From: JAFGQJ01 sp964495755
GTDB lineage: Bacteria; Spirochaetota; Spirochaetia; SZUA-6; DRHE01
Assembly: GCA_964495755.1 (NCBI GenBank)
Contig: CAZBXU010000083.1
Location: 1-16,496 of the forward strand
Reading direction: 5' to 3'
DNA length: 16,496 nucleotides
Within the stretch, counting starts at the first letter, position 1, and each line of letters opens with the position of its first letter. The notes under the pieces are model-generated. The model was not told where the DNA came from. It worked only from the letters and a program-made list of their open reading frames with translations, and searched no databases. Below are positions 1 through 6,497 of the stretch, in pieces. The translations under genes and the position numbers were made by a program.

Positions 1-650
1 ACAATGCCATGGAGGATTTCGAGATCGATGTGGTGATGGGGCAGGGACCGGGAGCGCGGACGATCAAGATTCCTCTGCCCCCGTTCACCCTGGTCGGCGC
101 CACAACCAAGACCGGCTTGGTTTCCGGTCCGTTGTATTCCCGCTTCGGAATTACCGCCCGTTTAGATTTCTATACGATTGAGGATATCGAAAGCATCATC
201 CACCGTTCCGCGGGAATCCTGAAGATCCAACTCGAGGAGGAAGCGTGCCGAATGATCGCCTCCCGCTCCAGGGGAACGCCTCGAGTGGCCAACCGCCTTC
301 TACGCCGCATGCGGGATTTTGCCCAGGTATGGGAGGACGGCTTGATCACTGGCGAAATCGTTGTACGGGGCATGAGCTCCCTGGCTATCGATTCTCTCGG
401 ATTGGACAAGTTGGATCGGGATATTCTGAAAACGGTGATCGAAAACTACGGTGGGGGCCCGGTGGGCTCGGAAACATTGGCCATATCCATCGGGGAAGCC
501 GTCGACACTCTGGAGGACGTCTACGAACCCTACCTGATCCAGAAGGGTCTGATTCAGCGGACCCCCAGAGGGAGAACGGCGACCCGCCTGGCCTACGAAC
601 ACCTGGATGTAAAGCAGCGGGGAAGTGAAGACAAGCAGATTCTCTTTTGA
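1..650 (+). CDS. ruvB: RuvB, Holliday junction branch-migration ATPase (5' truncated by window edge)
   Basis: This is the C-terminal part of RuvB, the AAA+ hexameric motor that, with RuvA, drives Holliday-junction branch migration. The frame is open from base 3, so the start, Walker A and Walker B lie upstream; about 215 residues of a usual ~340 are present. Visible hallmarks are AMEDFEIDVVMG, the sensor-1 stretch PPFTLVGATT, SRFGI with the presumed arginine finger (the first Arg of the usual LRxRFG is Tyr here), and the sensor-2 motif GTPRVANRLLRRMRDFA. The winged-helix domain follows, with GGGPVGSETLA, DTLEDVYEPYLIQKGLIQRTPRGR and ATRLAYEHL near the end. The stop is TGA at 648-650, and the last 26 bases overlap queA. 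ruvB next to queA is a common bacterial arrangement and implies co-transcription. Identification is from family knowledge and is very secure. Confidence 0.97.
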   Translation, partial: NAMEDFEIDVVMGQGPGARTIKIPLPPFTLVGATTKTGLVSGPLYSRFGITARLDFYTIEDIESIIHRSAGILKIQLEEEACRMIASRSRGTPRVANRLLRRMRDFAQVWEDGLITGEIVVRGMSSLAIDSLGLDKLDRDILKTVIENYGGGPVGSETLAISIGEAVDTLEDVYEPYLIQKGLIQRTPRGRTATRLAYEHLDVKQRGSEDKQILF

Positions 651-1689
651 CCTTCCCGAGGATTCCATTGCCCAGGGGCCGGTACATGAGCGGGGAACCT
701 CCCGGCTGATGGTGCTTGAGCGGGATACTGACGGTATTACCCATACCCGGATAGATCAGCTACCCGGCTACCTCGAGAGCGGAACCGTGATGGTTCTCAA
801 CAATACAAAGGTGATTAAGGCGAGACTTTTCGGCACCTCTCCTGAGACCGGCGGGCGGGTGGAGTTCATTCTCCTGGCGGAGCTTGTTCCGGGTTTGTGG
901 AGAACCCTGGCCGGCAAGGCCAGAAAACAGGTCCCCGGAAAGAGATTCGAGTTTCCCGGCGGAGCGACCGCAGAGATTGTACCGGAATCGGAAATACCTA
1001 AGGGTTTGGTTTCAACGGGAGTATTTCGTTACCTTCGCTTCGCACCCCCGATCGATGCGAACTACTTGGAGGCACACGGACACGTGCCGCTTCCTCCCTA
1101 TATTCACCGAGCGGATACTCCCCTAGACGCCGAACGGTACCAGACGGTGTACGCAGAGGACCCGGGTTCAGCGGCCGCGCCCACGGCCGGTCTTCATCTC
1201 ACTGAAGCGTTGCTCGAGGTCCTCCGGCAACGGGGTGTTGTTCTGGTCATGCTCACTCTTCATGTGGGTGCGGGTACCTTCCTACCGATACGCACCGAGC
1301 AGGTGGAAGAGCACGCCATGCACGCGGAGCGTTACAATATTCCCGTCGTAACCGCAGAGCGGATCAATTCCGCCCTGGGGGAGGGCAGAACCATACTTGC
1401 AGTGGGAACCACCGTGGTCAGAGCCCTCGAATCCGCTTATTCTGAGGATCTACGGGGGGTTGCAGCCGGCCGGCAACGCAGCTCCCTGTACATCCACCCC
1501 GGCTACAAATTCAAGGTAGTTTCTCGACTGTTGACGAATTTCCATACTCCCCGCTCGAGCCTGCTGGTTCTGGTATCCGCCTTTGCCGGCCGTAGGCGCA
1601 TTCTCGATGCGTATAAGACCGCCGTGCGGGAGGGATACCGGTTTTTCTCCTATGGGGATGCGATGCTGATAGGGAAGTTCGACCTTTAG
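625..1689 (+). CDS. queA: QueA, S-adenosylmethionine:tRNA ribosyltransferase-isomerase
   Basis: The 354-aa protein has full family length. QueA transfers and isomerises the ribosyl group of SAM onto preQ1 at position 34 of the tRNAs for His, Asn, Asp and Tyr, giving epoxyqueuosine, the penultimate step of queuosine synthesis in the cytosol. Conserved blocks are VKTSRFSFDLPEDSIAQ at the start, NNTKVIKARLFG, GSAAAPTAGLHLTEALL, LHVGAGTFLPIRTEQVEEH, NFHTPRSSLLVLVSAFAG and YRFFSYGDAMLI at the end. The start is GTG at 625. It is chosen because the family begins right at (M/V)kxxxFxFxLPe, and it puts the first 26 bases inside ruvB, so translation is probably coupled. No well-spaced Shine-Dalgarno is obvious. 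The gene ends in tandem TAG TAG codons (1687-1692). Its stop overlaps the stop of the convergent gene on the other strand by 4 bp. Confidence 0.97.
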   Translation: MKTSRFSFDLPEDSIAQGPVHERGTSRLMVLERDTDGITHTRIDQLPGYLESGTVMVLNNTKVIKARLFGTSPETGGRVEFILLAELVPGLWRTLAGKARKQVPGKRFEFPGGATAEIVPESEIPKGLVSTGVFRYLRFAPPIDANYLEAHGHVPLPPYIHRADTPLDAERYQTVYAEDPGSAAAPTAGLHLTEALLEVLRQRGVVLVMLTLHVGAGTFLPIRTEQVEEHAMHAERYNIPVVTAERINSALGEGRTILAVGTTVVRALESAYSEDLRGVAAGRQRSSLYIHPGYKFKVVSRLLTNFHTPRSSLLVLVSAFAGRRRILDAYKTAVREGYRFFSYGDAMLIGKFDL

Positions 1690-2282
1690 TAGGTATTTTC
1701 GTCCATATTGAGGAATTGCTGACGTACCCGTCGCAAGCGATCGAGATGTCCGCCGATGATGTCCCCGTAGTCCAGGTCGCCATTCCAGATCCGGGTGCGC
1801 TCATCTTCCCAGTTCTGGATCTCCTCCAGATTAAAGTATAGCCAGGGCAGCTTTGCCGCCCAGCTTCGGGCTTCCTGCCAGTAAAGCAGAGCCACCCGAT
1901 AGGTTTGTTCGGCAAGTTCGAGGCTTTCGAGGTTTTCATCTTTCCACGGAGCATTGTAGAAGTAGGCGACCATCTTGTCGTACTTGCTTCCCAGGGTAAG
2001 GTACAGGTTAACCAGTTTTAAATTGACATGCATCTTGAATAAGGTTCGGTACTGGGCCCATTCCTCCCTGTTCTCGATTGTGGTCAGAGCATACAGGGGG
2101 TTGGCGAAGTCCGATTTCAGGGCTTGTTCCAGGTAAAAGATGTTTTCCATGGTGTCATCGGGATACTGATAGAAATGCAGGTGATACAACCGGTAGTACT
2201 GCTCCGCGTAGAGAATTCTGTACGCGAAGACGCCCGTAGTTCCGAGGAGGAAGAGGAGGATCAGGAGTATATATTTCCTCAC
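1686..2282 (-). CDS. Unknown protein with N-terminal membrane anchor or signal peptide
   Basis: The 198-aa protein belongs to no family I can name. The N-terminus is MRKYILLILLFLLGTTGVFAYR: two basic residues, then about 17 hydrophobic ones. This fits a signal peptide or a single N-terminal anchor, leaving about 175 residues in the periplasm. The rest is rich in Tyr, Trp, Leu and charged residues and looks mostly helical. The stretch from about 60 to 155 could be TPR-like helical hairpins, but no repeat consensus is clear. The start is GTG (2282-2280), two bases after the tmk stop, so it is probably translated by coupling with tmk; no good Shine-Dalgarno is visible. Its TAA stop overlaps the convergent queA stop. 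The intact frame, a plausible export signal and operon placement support a real gene. The function is not known, and linkage to tmk need not mean shared function. Confidence 0.8.
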   Translation of the reverse strand: MRKYILLILLFLLGTTGVFAYRILYAEQYYRLYHLHFYQYPDDTMENIFYLEQALKSDFANPLYALTTIENREEWAQYRTLFKMHVNLKLVNLYLTLGSKYDKMVAYFYNAPWKDENLESLELAEQTYRVALLYWQEARSWAAKLPWLYFNLEEIQNWEDERTRIWNGDLDYGDIIGGHLDRLRRVRQQFLNMDENTY

Positions 2283-2284
2283 CC

Positions 2285-2938
2285 TTATACAATCGGCAAG
2301 CTCTGAAGTATGCTCCAGAATTTCTCAAATACAAGATCCGGATCCCCACTCCCATCCAACCGGTGCAGCTGCATCTCCGTGTGGGCGAAGAGGGAAAAAG
2401 CCCGTTCGTATCCGGAGAGAATGTCCTGCTGTATATCCGATCCATCGTACAGCTCCAGACCATCCTCGGAGCGAGTGAAGAGGCGCTGCTGACTCATTTC
2501 GACGGGAGTATCGAGGAAAATCACATGCCGGGGCAGGGGAAAGGAACGGTTCAGGGCTGACACGAACTCAGGATCGCAGTCCAAAGACTGATAGGCCAGG
2601 CTGGAGAATAGATAACGGTCGCACACGACCAGCTCTCCTCGCTGTATGCGGGGTACAATCCCTTCGATTTCCTGATAGAGGTGTTCGGTTCTGTCAGCGG
2701 CAAACAGGAGAGCTACGGTATCCGGCTGGGCGGTCAACTGTTTTTTCAAAATCCCGCGGATTGTCCTGCCCACGGGACCCTGGGTGGGTTCTCCCGTACA
2801 GAAGTGGGGAATACCCAGCTCTGCGAGTTTAATCTCTGCCAGGTGAAGCTGGGTCGTGGTTCCGGAACCGTCGAGACCCTCCAGGACGACGAAGTTTTCC
2901 AATACGGTTGACTGTGTACGTTTACTCCCCGATTTCAT
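2285..2938 (-). CDS. tmk: Thymidylate kinase (dTMP kinase)
   Basis: The 217-aa protein matches the bacterial dTMP kinase family, cytosolic enzymes that convert dTMP to dTDP using ATP in dTTP synthesis. Recognisable elements are FVVLEGLDGSGTTTQ (P-loop, residues 16-30), GEPTQGPVGRTIRGIL (49-64), LLFAADRTEHLYQEI (77-91), the DRY motif in VVCDRYLFSSLAYQS, and HVIFLDTPVEMSQQRLFTRSE leading into the lid region. The P-loop is odd: the invariant Walker A lysine position is Thr27 (codon ACC). The start is ATG at 2938-2936, giving about 15 residues before the first core strand. An upstream GGGTTGGGAA stretch is only a weak ribosome-binding candidate. It is the first gene of a two-gene minus-strand unit, and a candidate promoter lies at 2970-2998. 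The family call is firm; full catalytic competence is likely but rests on the altered P-loop being tolerated. Confidence 0.94.
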   Translation of the reverse strand: MKSGSKRTQSTVLENFVVLEGLDGSGTTTQLHLAEIKLAELGIPHFCTGEPTQGPVGRTIRGILKKQLTAQPDTVALLFAADRTEHLYQEIEGIVPRIQRGELVVCDRYLFSSLAYQSLDCDPEFVSALNRSFPLPRHVIFLDTPVEMSQQRLFTRSEDGLELYDGSDIQQDILSGYERAFSLFAHTEMQLHRLDGSGDPDLVFEKFWSILQSLPIV

Positions 2939-2948
2939 TTCCCAACCC

Positions 2949-2977
2949 TGGACGAAAAATTAGATCCTAAGCATAAT
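2949..2977 (+). promoter_or_regulatory. Candidate sigma70-type promoter for the large plus-strand unit
   Basis: A TGGACG box (2949-2954, 4/6 to TTGACA) is followed, after exactly 17 bp, by CATAAT (2972-2977, 5/6 to TATAAT). A start point near 2984 would give a leader of about a dozen bases before the ATG at 2997. It lies in the only spacer upstream of the first plus-strand gene of the cluster. The consensus match is moderate and was found by eye, so this is a prediction. Confidence 0.45.
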
Positions 2978-2998
2978 CAAAACCAGAGTTTTTGTCAT
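2970..2998 (-). promoter_or_regulatory. Candidate sigma70-type promoter for tmk and the 198-aa gene
   Basis: Read on the minus strand, ATGACA (2998-2993, 5/6 to TTGACA) and TATGCT (2975-2970, 4/6 to TATAAT) are separated by 17 bp. The -10 boxes of this promoter and of the plus-strand one overlap, and its -35 box covers the ATG of the divergent gene. If both are real, the two polymerases would compete. This is a consensus match by eye only. Confidence 0.4.
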
Positions 2999-4574
2999 GA
3001 TCTTTCTGCTTGTGGCCTTGCTGTTTCATACTGTGACACCAGTTGCAGCCCAGGAGTCGAAGGGGGGCGGTACACTTCAGCTTCCCGATGTGACTCTCCT
3101 TGGCGAGTATACGGTGTACCTGGCAACTCCCGAGCCGAAGTTGCCCGGCTTGCCGGCCGTAATGGGAATGAGTGATCGACGATTCGGATATCCGCGATCC
3201 ATCGTCACGCTGATCCTCGCGGACCCGCAGGCCCCCGGAATATACTGGCTTACCATACCCCCGTCTGCGGCCGCTCCACCCGGGGTGCTGCCTGATCCGG
3301 ACACCGAGGCAGAGCCGGATCGGTCTCCATCCTACGCCGGCTGGCAGGCAAGGGTTGATTATATCCCAGGGACTTCTGCGCAAGCCGCCCTGATTGCAGC
3401 CCGCTCTTCGAATGTTTGGGATCTGTCCGCGCACCTGTCGTTTGGTTTGGCAGACGGCTGGTTGACGAGGGAACTGAACGCGCCGACAAACCTCCTGTTC
3501 GGGGTGGAGGCCCGGCGCAGGACCCAGGCTCTCCGTATCGATACCGCGGTCGGGGGAGGAGCGTTTTATCCTCCAGGTTCGTCTCCTCTGTACAGTATAG
3601 CCCTGAGCGCCGAACTGCATGGGCAGGAGGGTCAATTCCGCTGGCGGGAGGAAACACGCCTGAATGGGAGCAGTCAAGCGGGCGGGGGTATCCGGAGGGG
3701 AGGTGTCGAGCAGGATCTCCTACTGTCTCTGGTGGGTTCTTGCTACGATTTGTCGCTGCAGGCCAGTGCGATCCTTACCGGTGGGCCTCCTTCCTTGGCC
3801 GCGGAGGAATATGGTGCCTTTAGCCTCGAGCTTGGCTGGCTGCATCCCCGTTCCCTTGTGCACCTCTGGGCCGGTGCAGCCGCTCTGTACTACGACGCCT
3901 CACCGGGAATCTATCCGAGCGGTGGCCTTCAACTTTTTCCCACGAAATCCTTGTCCCTGGTTGTACGAGGGGCTCCCTTTCTCCGCATGCCGGTAAAACC
4001 GGATTTCTACGCCGTGCTGGCGGATTCGGGACTGCCTCAAATCGAGGTAGAGGGAGGATATTCCCTGCTAGCGGAACTGCGTCTAAATCCTTCCGCTTCC
4101 TTCGGCGCCTCTCTTTCCTTCGAGTGGCAAAAGGGTCGATCCTATTACTTCGATGCGCCTGAGTTGCTATTTGGGGACGTCAGCCTGGGGACGATCATCG
4201 GGGATCTGATCTGGCAAATCCGGCAGGGACGACCGGGAATCAGAGTTCATCTTACCGGTCAGGTGGGATTGTCCTTTCCCCTGACAAGCCGAAGCTGGCA
4301 AGACCCCTTGTCGAGCTACGCCGGGGTTGTGTGGACGGCTGACTTTCACAAACTCCCCGTAGAGTTTATAATAAAGGGGCTGATCGGTGATTTTGCCGAT
4401 GACGGCTCTCTGCCATTTTTATTCACAGATTGGGAAATCGTATCGGGATTGATGACCAGCATAGAAGGAAACTGGAGGATAGGAAAGCGCAGTACTGTGT
4501 ATACGGGCTTGGAGACGTTTCCCCTGGAGAATTTCAGATATCGCATTCTGATAGGGTATGGCATCCGCGGCTAG
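2997..4574 (+). CDS. Predicted outer-membrane beta-barrel protein, function unknown
   Basis: The 525-aa protein starts with a hydrophobic segment ending in TPVAAQ (about residues 2-19), which looks like a signal peptide cut near residue 19. The charged n-region normally expected is missing from the predicted start. The mature N-terminus contains LQLPDVTLLGEYTVYL, similar in style to the short strand or TonB-box-like segments opening some barrel proteins. No plug domain follows. Residues from about 120 on are rich in Gly, Ser, Tyr and Trp, with alternating polar/apolar stretches such as YSIALSAELHG, LSLVVRGAPFLRM, YSLLAELRLNPSASFGASLSFEW and the final FRYRILIGYGIRG, typical of membrane beta-strands. 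It has no ATP-binding or enzymatic motifs. It is the first gene of the plus-strand cluster, 33 bp before exbB with no terminator between, so it is probably co-expressed with the motor and TamB/BamA genes. I cannot assign a family. Confidence 0.75.
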   Translation: MIFLLVALLFHTVTPVAAQESKGGGTLQLPDVTLLGEYTVYLATPEPKLPGLPAVMGMSDRRFGYPRSIVTLILADPQAPGIYWLTIPPSAAAPPGVLPDPDTEAEPDRSPSYAGWQARVDYIPGTSAQAALIAARSSNVWDLSAHLSFGLADGWLTRELNAPTNLLFGVEARRRTQALRIDTAVGGGAFYPPGSSPLYSIALSAELHGQEGQFRWREETRLNGSSQAGGGIRRGGVEQDLLLSLVGSCYDLSLQASAILTGGPPSLAAEEYGAFSLELGWLHPRSLVHLWAGAAALYYDASPGIYPSGGLQLFPTKSLSLVVRGAPFLRMPVKPDFYAVLADSGLPQIEVEGGYSLLAELRLNPSASFGASLSFEWQKGRSYYFDAPELLFGDVSLGTIIGDLIWQIRQGRPGIRVHLTGQVGLSFPLTSRSWQDPLSSYAGVVWTADFHKLPVEFIIKGLIGDFADDGSLPFLFTDWEIVSGLMTSIEGNWRIGKRSTVYTGLETFPLENFRYRILIGYGIRG

Positions 4575-4594
4575 CAAAACCAAGTATCATCACC

Positions 4595-4601
4595 AAGGGA
4601 G
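4595..4601 (+). promoter_or_regulatory. Ribosome-binding site fixing the TTG start of exbB
   Basis: AAGGGAG lies 6 bases upstream of TTG at 4608. It is one of the better Shine-Dalgarno sequences in the window and supports the non-ATG start, which also gives the normal ExbB N-terminus. Confidence 0.75.
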
Positions 4602-4607
4602 CATAAA

Positions 4608-5237
4608 TTGATCTCATTTCTCGTTCAGGGCGGGGTCGTTTTGATTCCGATATTGGCGCTTTCGGTCATAGCCGTCGCCCTCATCATTCAAAAAAGCGTC
4701 TTCTTCATCCACATTCGAAATATGAATACGGACTTGGGAGCCTACGTTATCGATAGATTGAGGGCCGGGAAAGCCCGACTGGTTCTGGATGAGCTCGAGG
4801 GGATGAACTGCCCCGAAGCTCGAGTCCTTCTGGCGGGGCTGCAGGCCCGCAAAGCGGGACATGCCCAGGAATTGATCAGCCTGTATATGGAATCCCAGGC
4901 CATGCGCCGGGCCGACGAGCTGGAAAAGTTCGTTCCCTATCTGGCCAGCATCGCCAATCTGGCCACATTGCTCGGGCTGCTCGGTACTGTGACGGGAATG
5001 ATCGTATCGTTTCTCAACCTGAAAGTGTCGGGAGTATCGGACCCGGCACTCCTGGCCGGAGGTATTTCTCAGGCCCTAATAACAACGGCAGCCGGGTTGA
5101 CCGTGGCCATACCATCACTGCTGTTCTTTCATATCTTCCGTCAAAAGGTGAACAGAACCCTTGCGCGAATGGAGATCGCCACATCGGAACTTCTATCCTT
5201 CTTTTCCAGACAGACGAGGACCAAGAGTACCGCCTAG
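4608..5237 (+). CDS. exbB: ExbB/TolQ/MotA-family proton-channel subunit
   Basis: The 209-aa inner-membrane protein is the pentamer-forming stator of PMF-driven motors that energise TonB or TolA. Three membrane segments are visible: about residues 7-29, 115-137 and 155-177, with a cytoplasmic domain between the first two. The family signature is clear: LASIANLATLLGLLGTVTGMIVSF (109-135, read in two overlapping parts) and GGISQALITTAAGLTVAIP (151-169). The Thr residues lining the channel (T127, T160) are kept. Where E. coli ExbB has Glu176, this protein appears to have Gln155. The start is TTG, supported by AAGGGAG six bases upstream. ExbD and TonB are encoded 2.5 kb downstream after two CNNM genes, which supports ExbB over TolQ or MotA. 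No tolB or pal is in view. The family call is firm; the exact client process is not known. Confidence 0.9.
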   Translation: MISFLVQGGVVLIPILALSVIAVALIIQKSVFFIHIRNMNTDLGAYVIDRLRAGKARLVLDELEGMNCPEARVLLAGLQARKAGHAQELISLYMESQAMRRADELEKFVPYLASIANLATLLGLLGTVTGMIVSFLNLKVSGVSDPALLAGGISQALITTAAGLTVAIPSLLFFHIFRQKVNRTLARMEIATSELLSFFSRQTRTKSTA

Positions 5238-5240
5238 CGT

Positions 5241-6497
5241 ATGGACGTTGACTTACCTCCTCTACTGATCCTTCTTGCCACTCTTCTCCTGCTGTCGGCG
5301 TATTTTTCCGGATCCGAAGCAGCCTTCTTTTCTCTCAGCACTCTGGAGCAGGATAGCCTGAAGAGGCGTTCCACCCCGAAGCTGGCCCGGATTCTGTCGC
5401 GTATCTTTTCCTCCCCCGATGACATCCTGATCACACTGTTGACGGGAAACATGTTTGTCAATGTGTTTGCCAGTTCCTTGGGGGAGGCGATCGGCGAACG
5501 AATCTTTCCCTTCGATACCGAGCTTTTTTCGATCGTATCGATGACCGTGCTGCTTCTCATCTTCGGGGAAATGACGCCCAAGAACCTGGCAGTACGCAAT
5601 GCTCAAGTCTTCAGCCGATTCAGTGCGGTCCCGCTCAATTTTCTCTTTGTTCTTATTGCTCCTATTCGCTGGTTCTTCAACCTGTTCAACAGATTGATCA
5701 ATGTTCTCCTGCCCCACAGGGAGGCGGAGGATCAGCAGTACAAGCACAGCATCATTCGTTCGGCGGTGCAGATCGGTTTCAAAGAAGGAATCCTCGACAG
5801 GTCTGAGATGGATCTTGTGGAATCCTTCTGCGATTTCAGGGAGAAACAGGCCGAAGAGGTGATGTTCCCAAGAACGGAAATCAAAGGGATCGACGTGTCC
5901 AGAAGGATCTCCGAAGTGATCGAGGACACCGAGCTCATGGACGCTTCCGGCAACGGGTCGCTGCTGCCCGCTTTTGATCAGGATCTGGACCATCTGGTCG
6001 GCTATGTTGCACTTCGCGATCTATTGCCATACAAGTTCGGATTTAAATCCGATGTGCGTCTGGCGGAGATTGTCAAGGCTTCGATCAGCGTTCCCTCCAC
6101 AAAGAACTGTGCAGACCTGTTGGTCGAGATGCGGGAATCCAATTCGGAAATGGCCGTGGTCATCGATGAGTACGGCGGCACCGCCGGGGTTGTCACCTTC
6201 AAGGTATTGATCGAGCAGTTGTTGGGGTACTTCTATCCATCAGTGGAGAAAGAGATCGTGGAGCTGTCTACCGGCACTTACAGTATCCCTGGACACCTCA
6301 AGATCGAAGATCTCTCCGAGCTTCTTGAGCAGGAAATCCTCAGCCAGAGTCATACGGTCGCCGGATTGATCATAGACTCCCTTGGTGAGATACCCGTCGC
6401 CGGTACCAAGCTGGTCATCGAGAAGATCGAGTTCACGGTACAACGGATCAGCAAAACCAGGATCCTGGAGGTGGAGGTGAAAAAACTTTGCCACTGA
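5241..6497 (+). CDS. CNNM/CorC (HlyC/TlyC-like) transporter with DUF21 and CBS pair, copy 1
   Basis: The 418-aa protein has the complete architecture of the CNNM/CorB/YfjD family. The DUF21 membrane domain covers about residues 1-180, with FSGSEAAFFSLSTLEQDSL, GNMFVNVFASSLG and FGEMTPKNLAVRNA. The CBS pair spans about 205-325, with VMFPRTEIKGIDV at its start and VIDEYGGTAGVVT at its end. The C-terminal CorC_HlyC domain (about 340-415) has PGHLKIEDLSELL and VAGLIIDSLGEIP. Characterised relatives are Mg2+ exporters or Mg2+/Co2+ resistance factors, with ATP-Mg bound at the CBS pair; older spirochaete annotations call such proteins haemolysin TlyC. It starts with ATG three bases after the exbB stop and overlaps the next gene by 10 bp. 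All signature motifs are intact, so it is probably active. Placement between exbB and exbD is unusual. Confidence 0.93.
   Translation: MDVDLPPLLILLATLLLLSAYFSGSEAAFFSLSTLEQDSLKRRSTPKLARILSRIFSSPDDILITLLTGNMFVNVFASSLGEAIGERIFPFDTELFSIVSMTVLLLIFGEMTPKNLAVRNAQVFSRFSAVPLNFLFVLIAPIRWFFNLFNRLINVLLPHREAEDQQYKHSIIRSAVQIGFKEGILDRSEMDLVESFCDFREKQAEEVMFPRTEIKGIDVSRRISEVIEDTELMDASGNGSLLPAFDQDLDHLVGYVALRDLLPYKFGFKSDVRLAEIVKASISVPSTKNCADLLVEMRESNSEMAVVIDEYGGTAGVVTFKVLIEQLLGYFYPSVEKEIVELSTGTYSIPGHLKIEDLSELLEQEILSQSHTVAGLIIDSLGEIPVAGTKLVIEKIEFTVQRISKTRILEVEVKKLCH
6467..6480 (+). promoter_or_regulatory. Purine-rich ribosome-binding region of the second CNNM gene
   Basis: A doubled GGAGGTGGAGGTGA within the last codons of the first CNNM gene places a GGAGG core 10 bases before TTG at 6488. 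It favours that start over the in-frame ATG at 6503, although the spacing is slightly long. Confidence 0.5.

Noticed and set aside
2967..3677. 236-codon minus-strand frame opposite the barrel gene
   Set aside because: It is codon-aligned antisense of the 525-aa gene. The product is rich in Arg/Gly/Cys with no domain, and the plus frame has a signal peptide and barrel pattern.
4575..4607. Possible terminator or promoter between the barrel gene and exbB
   Set aside because: The 33 bases hold no inverted repeat with a T-run and no convincing -35/-10 pair, only the exbB ribosome-binding site.
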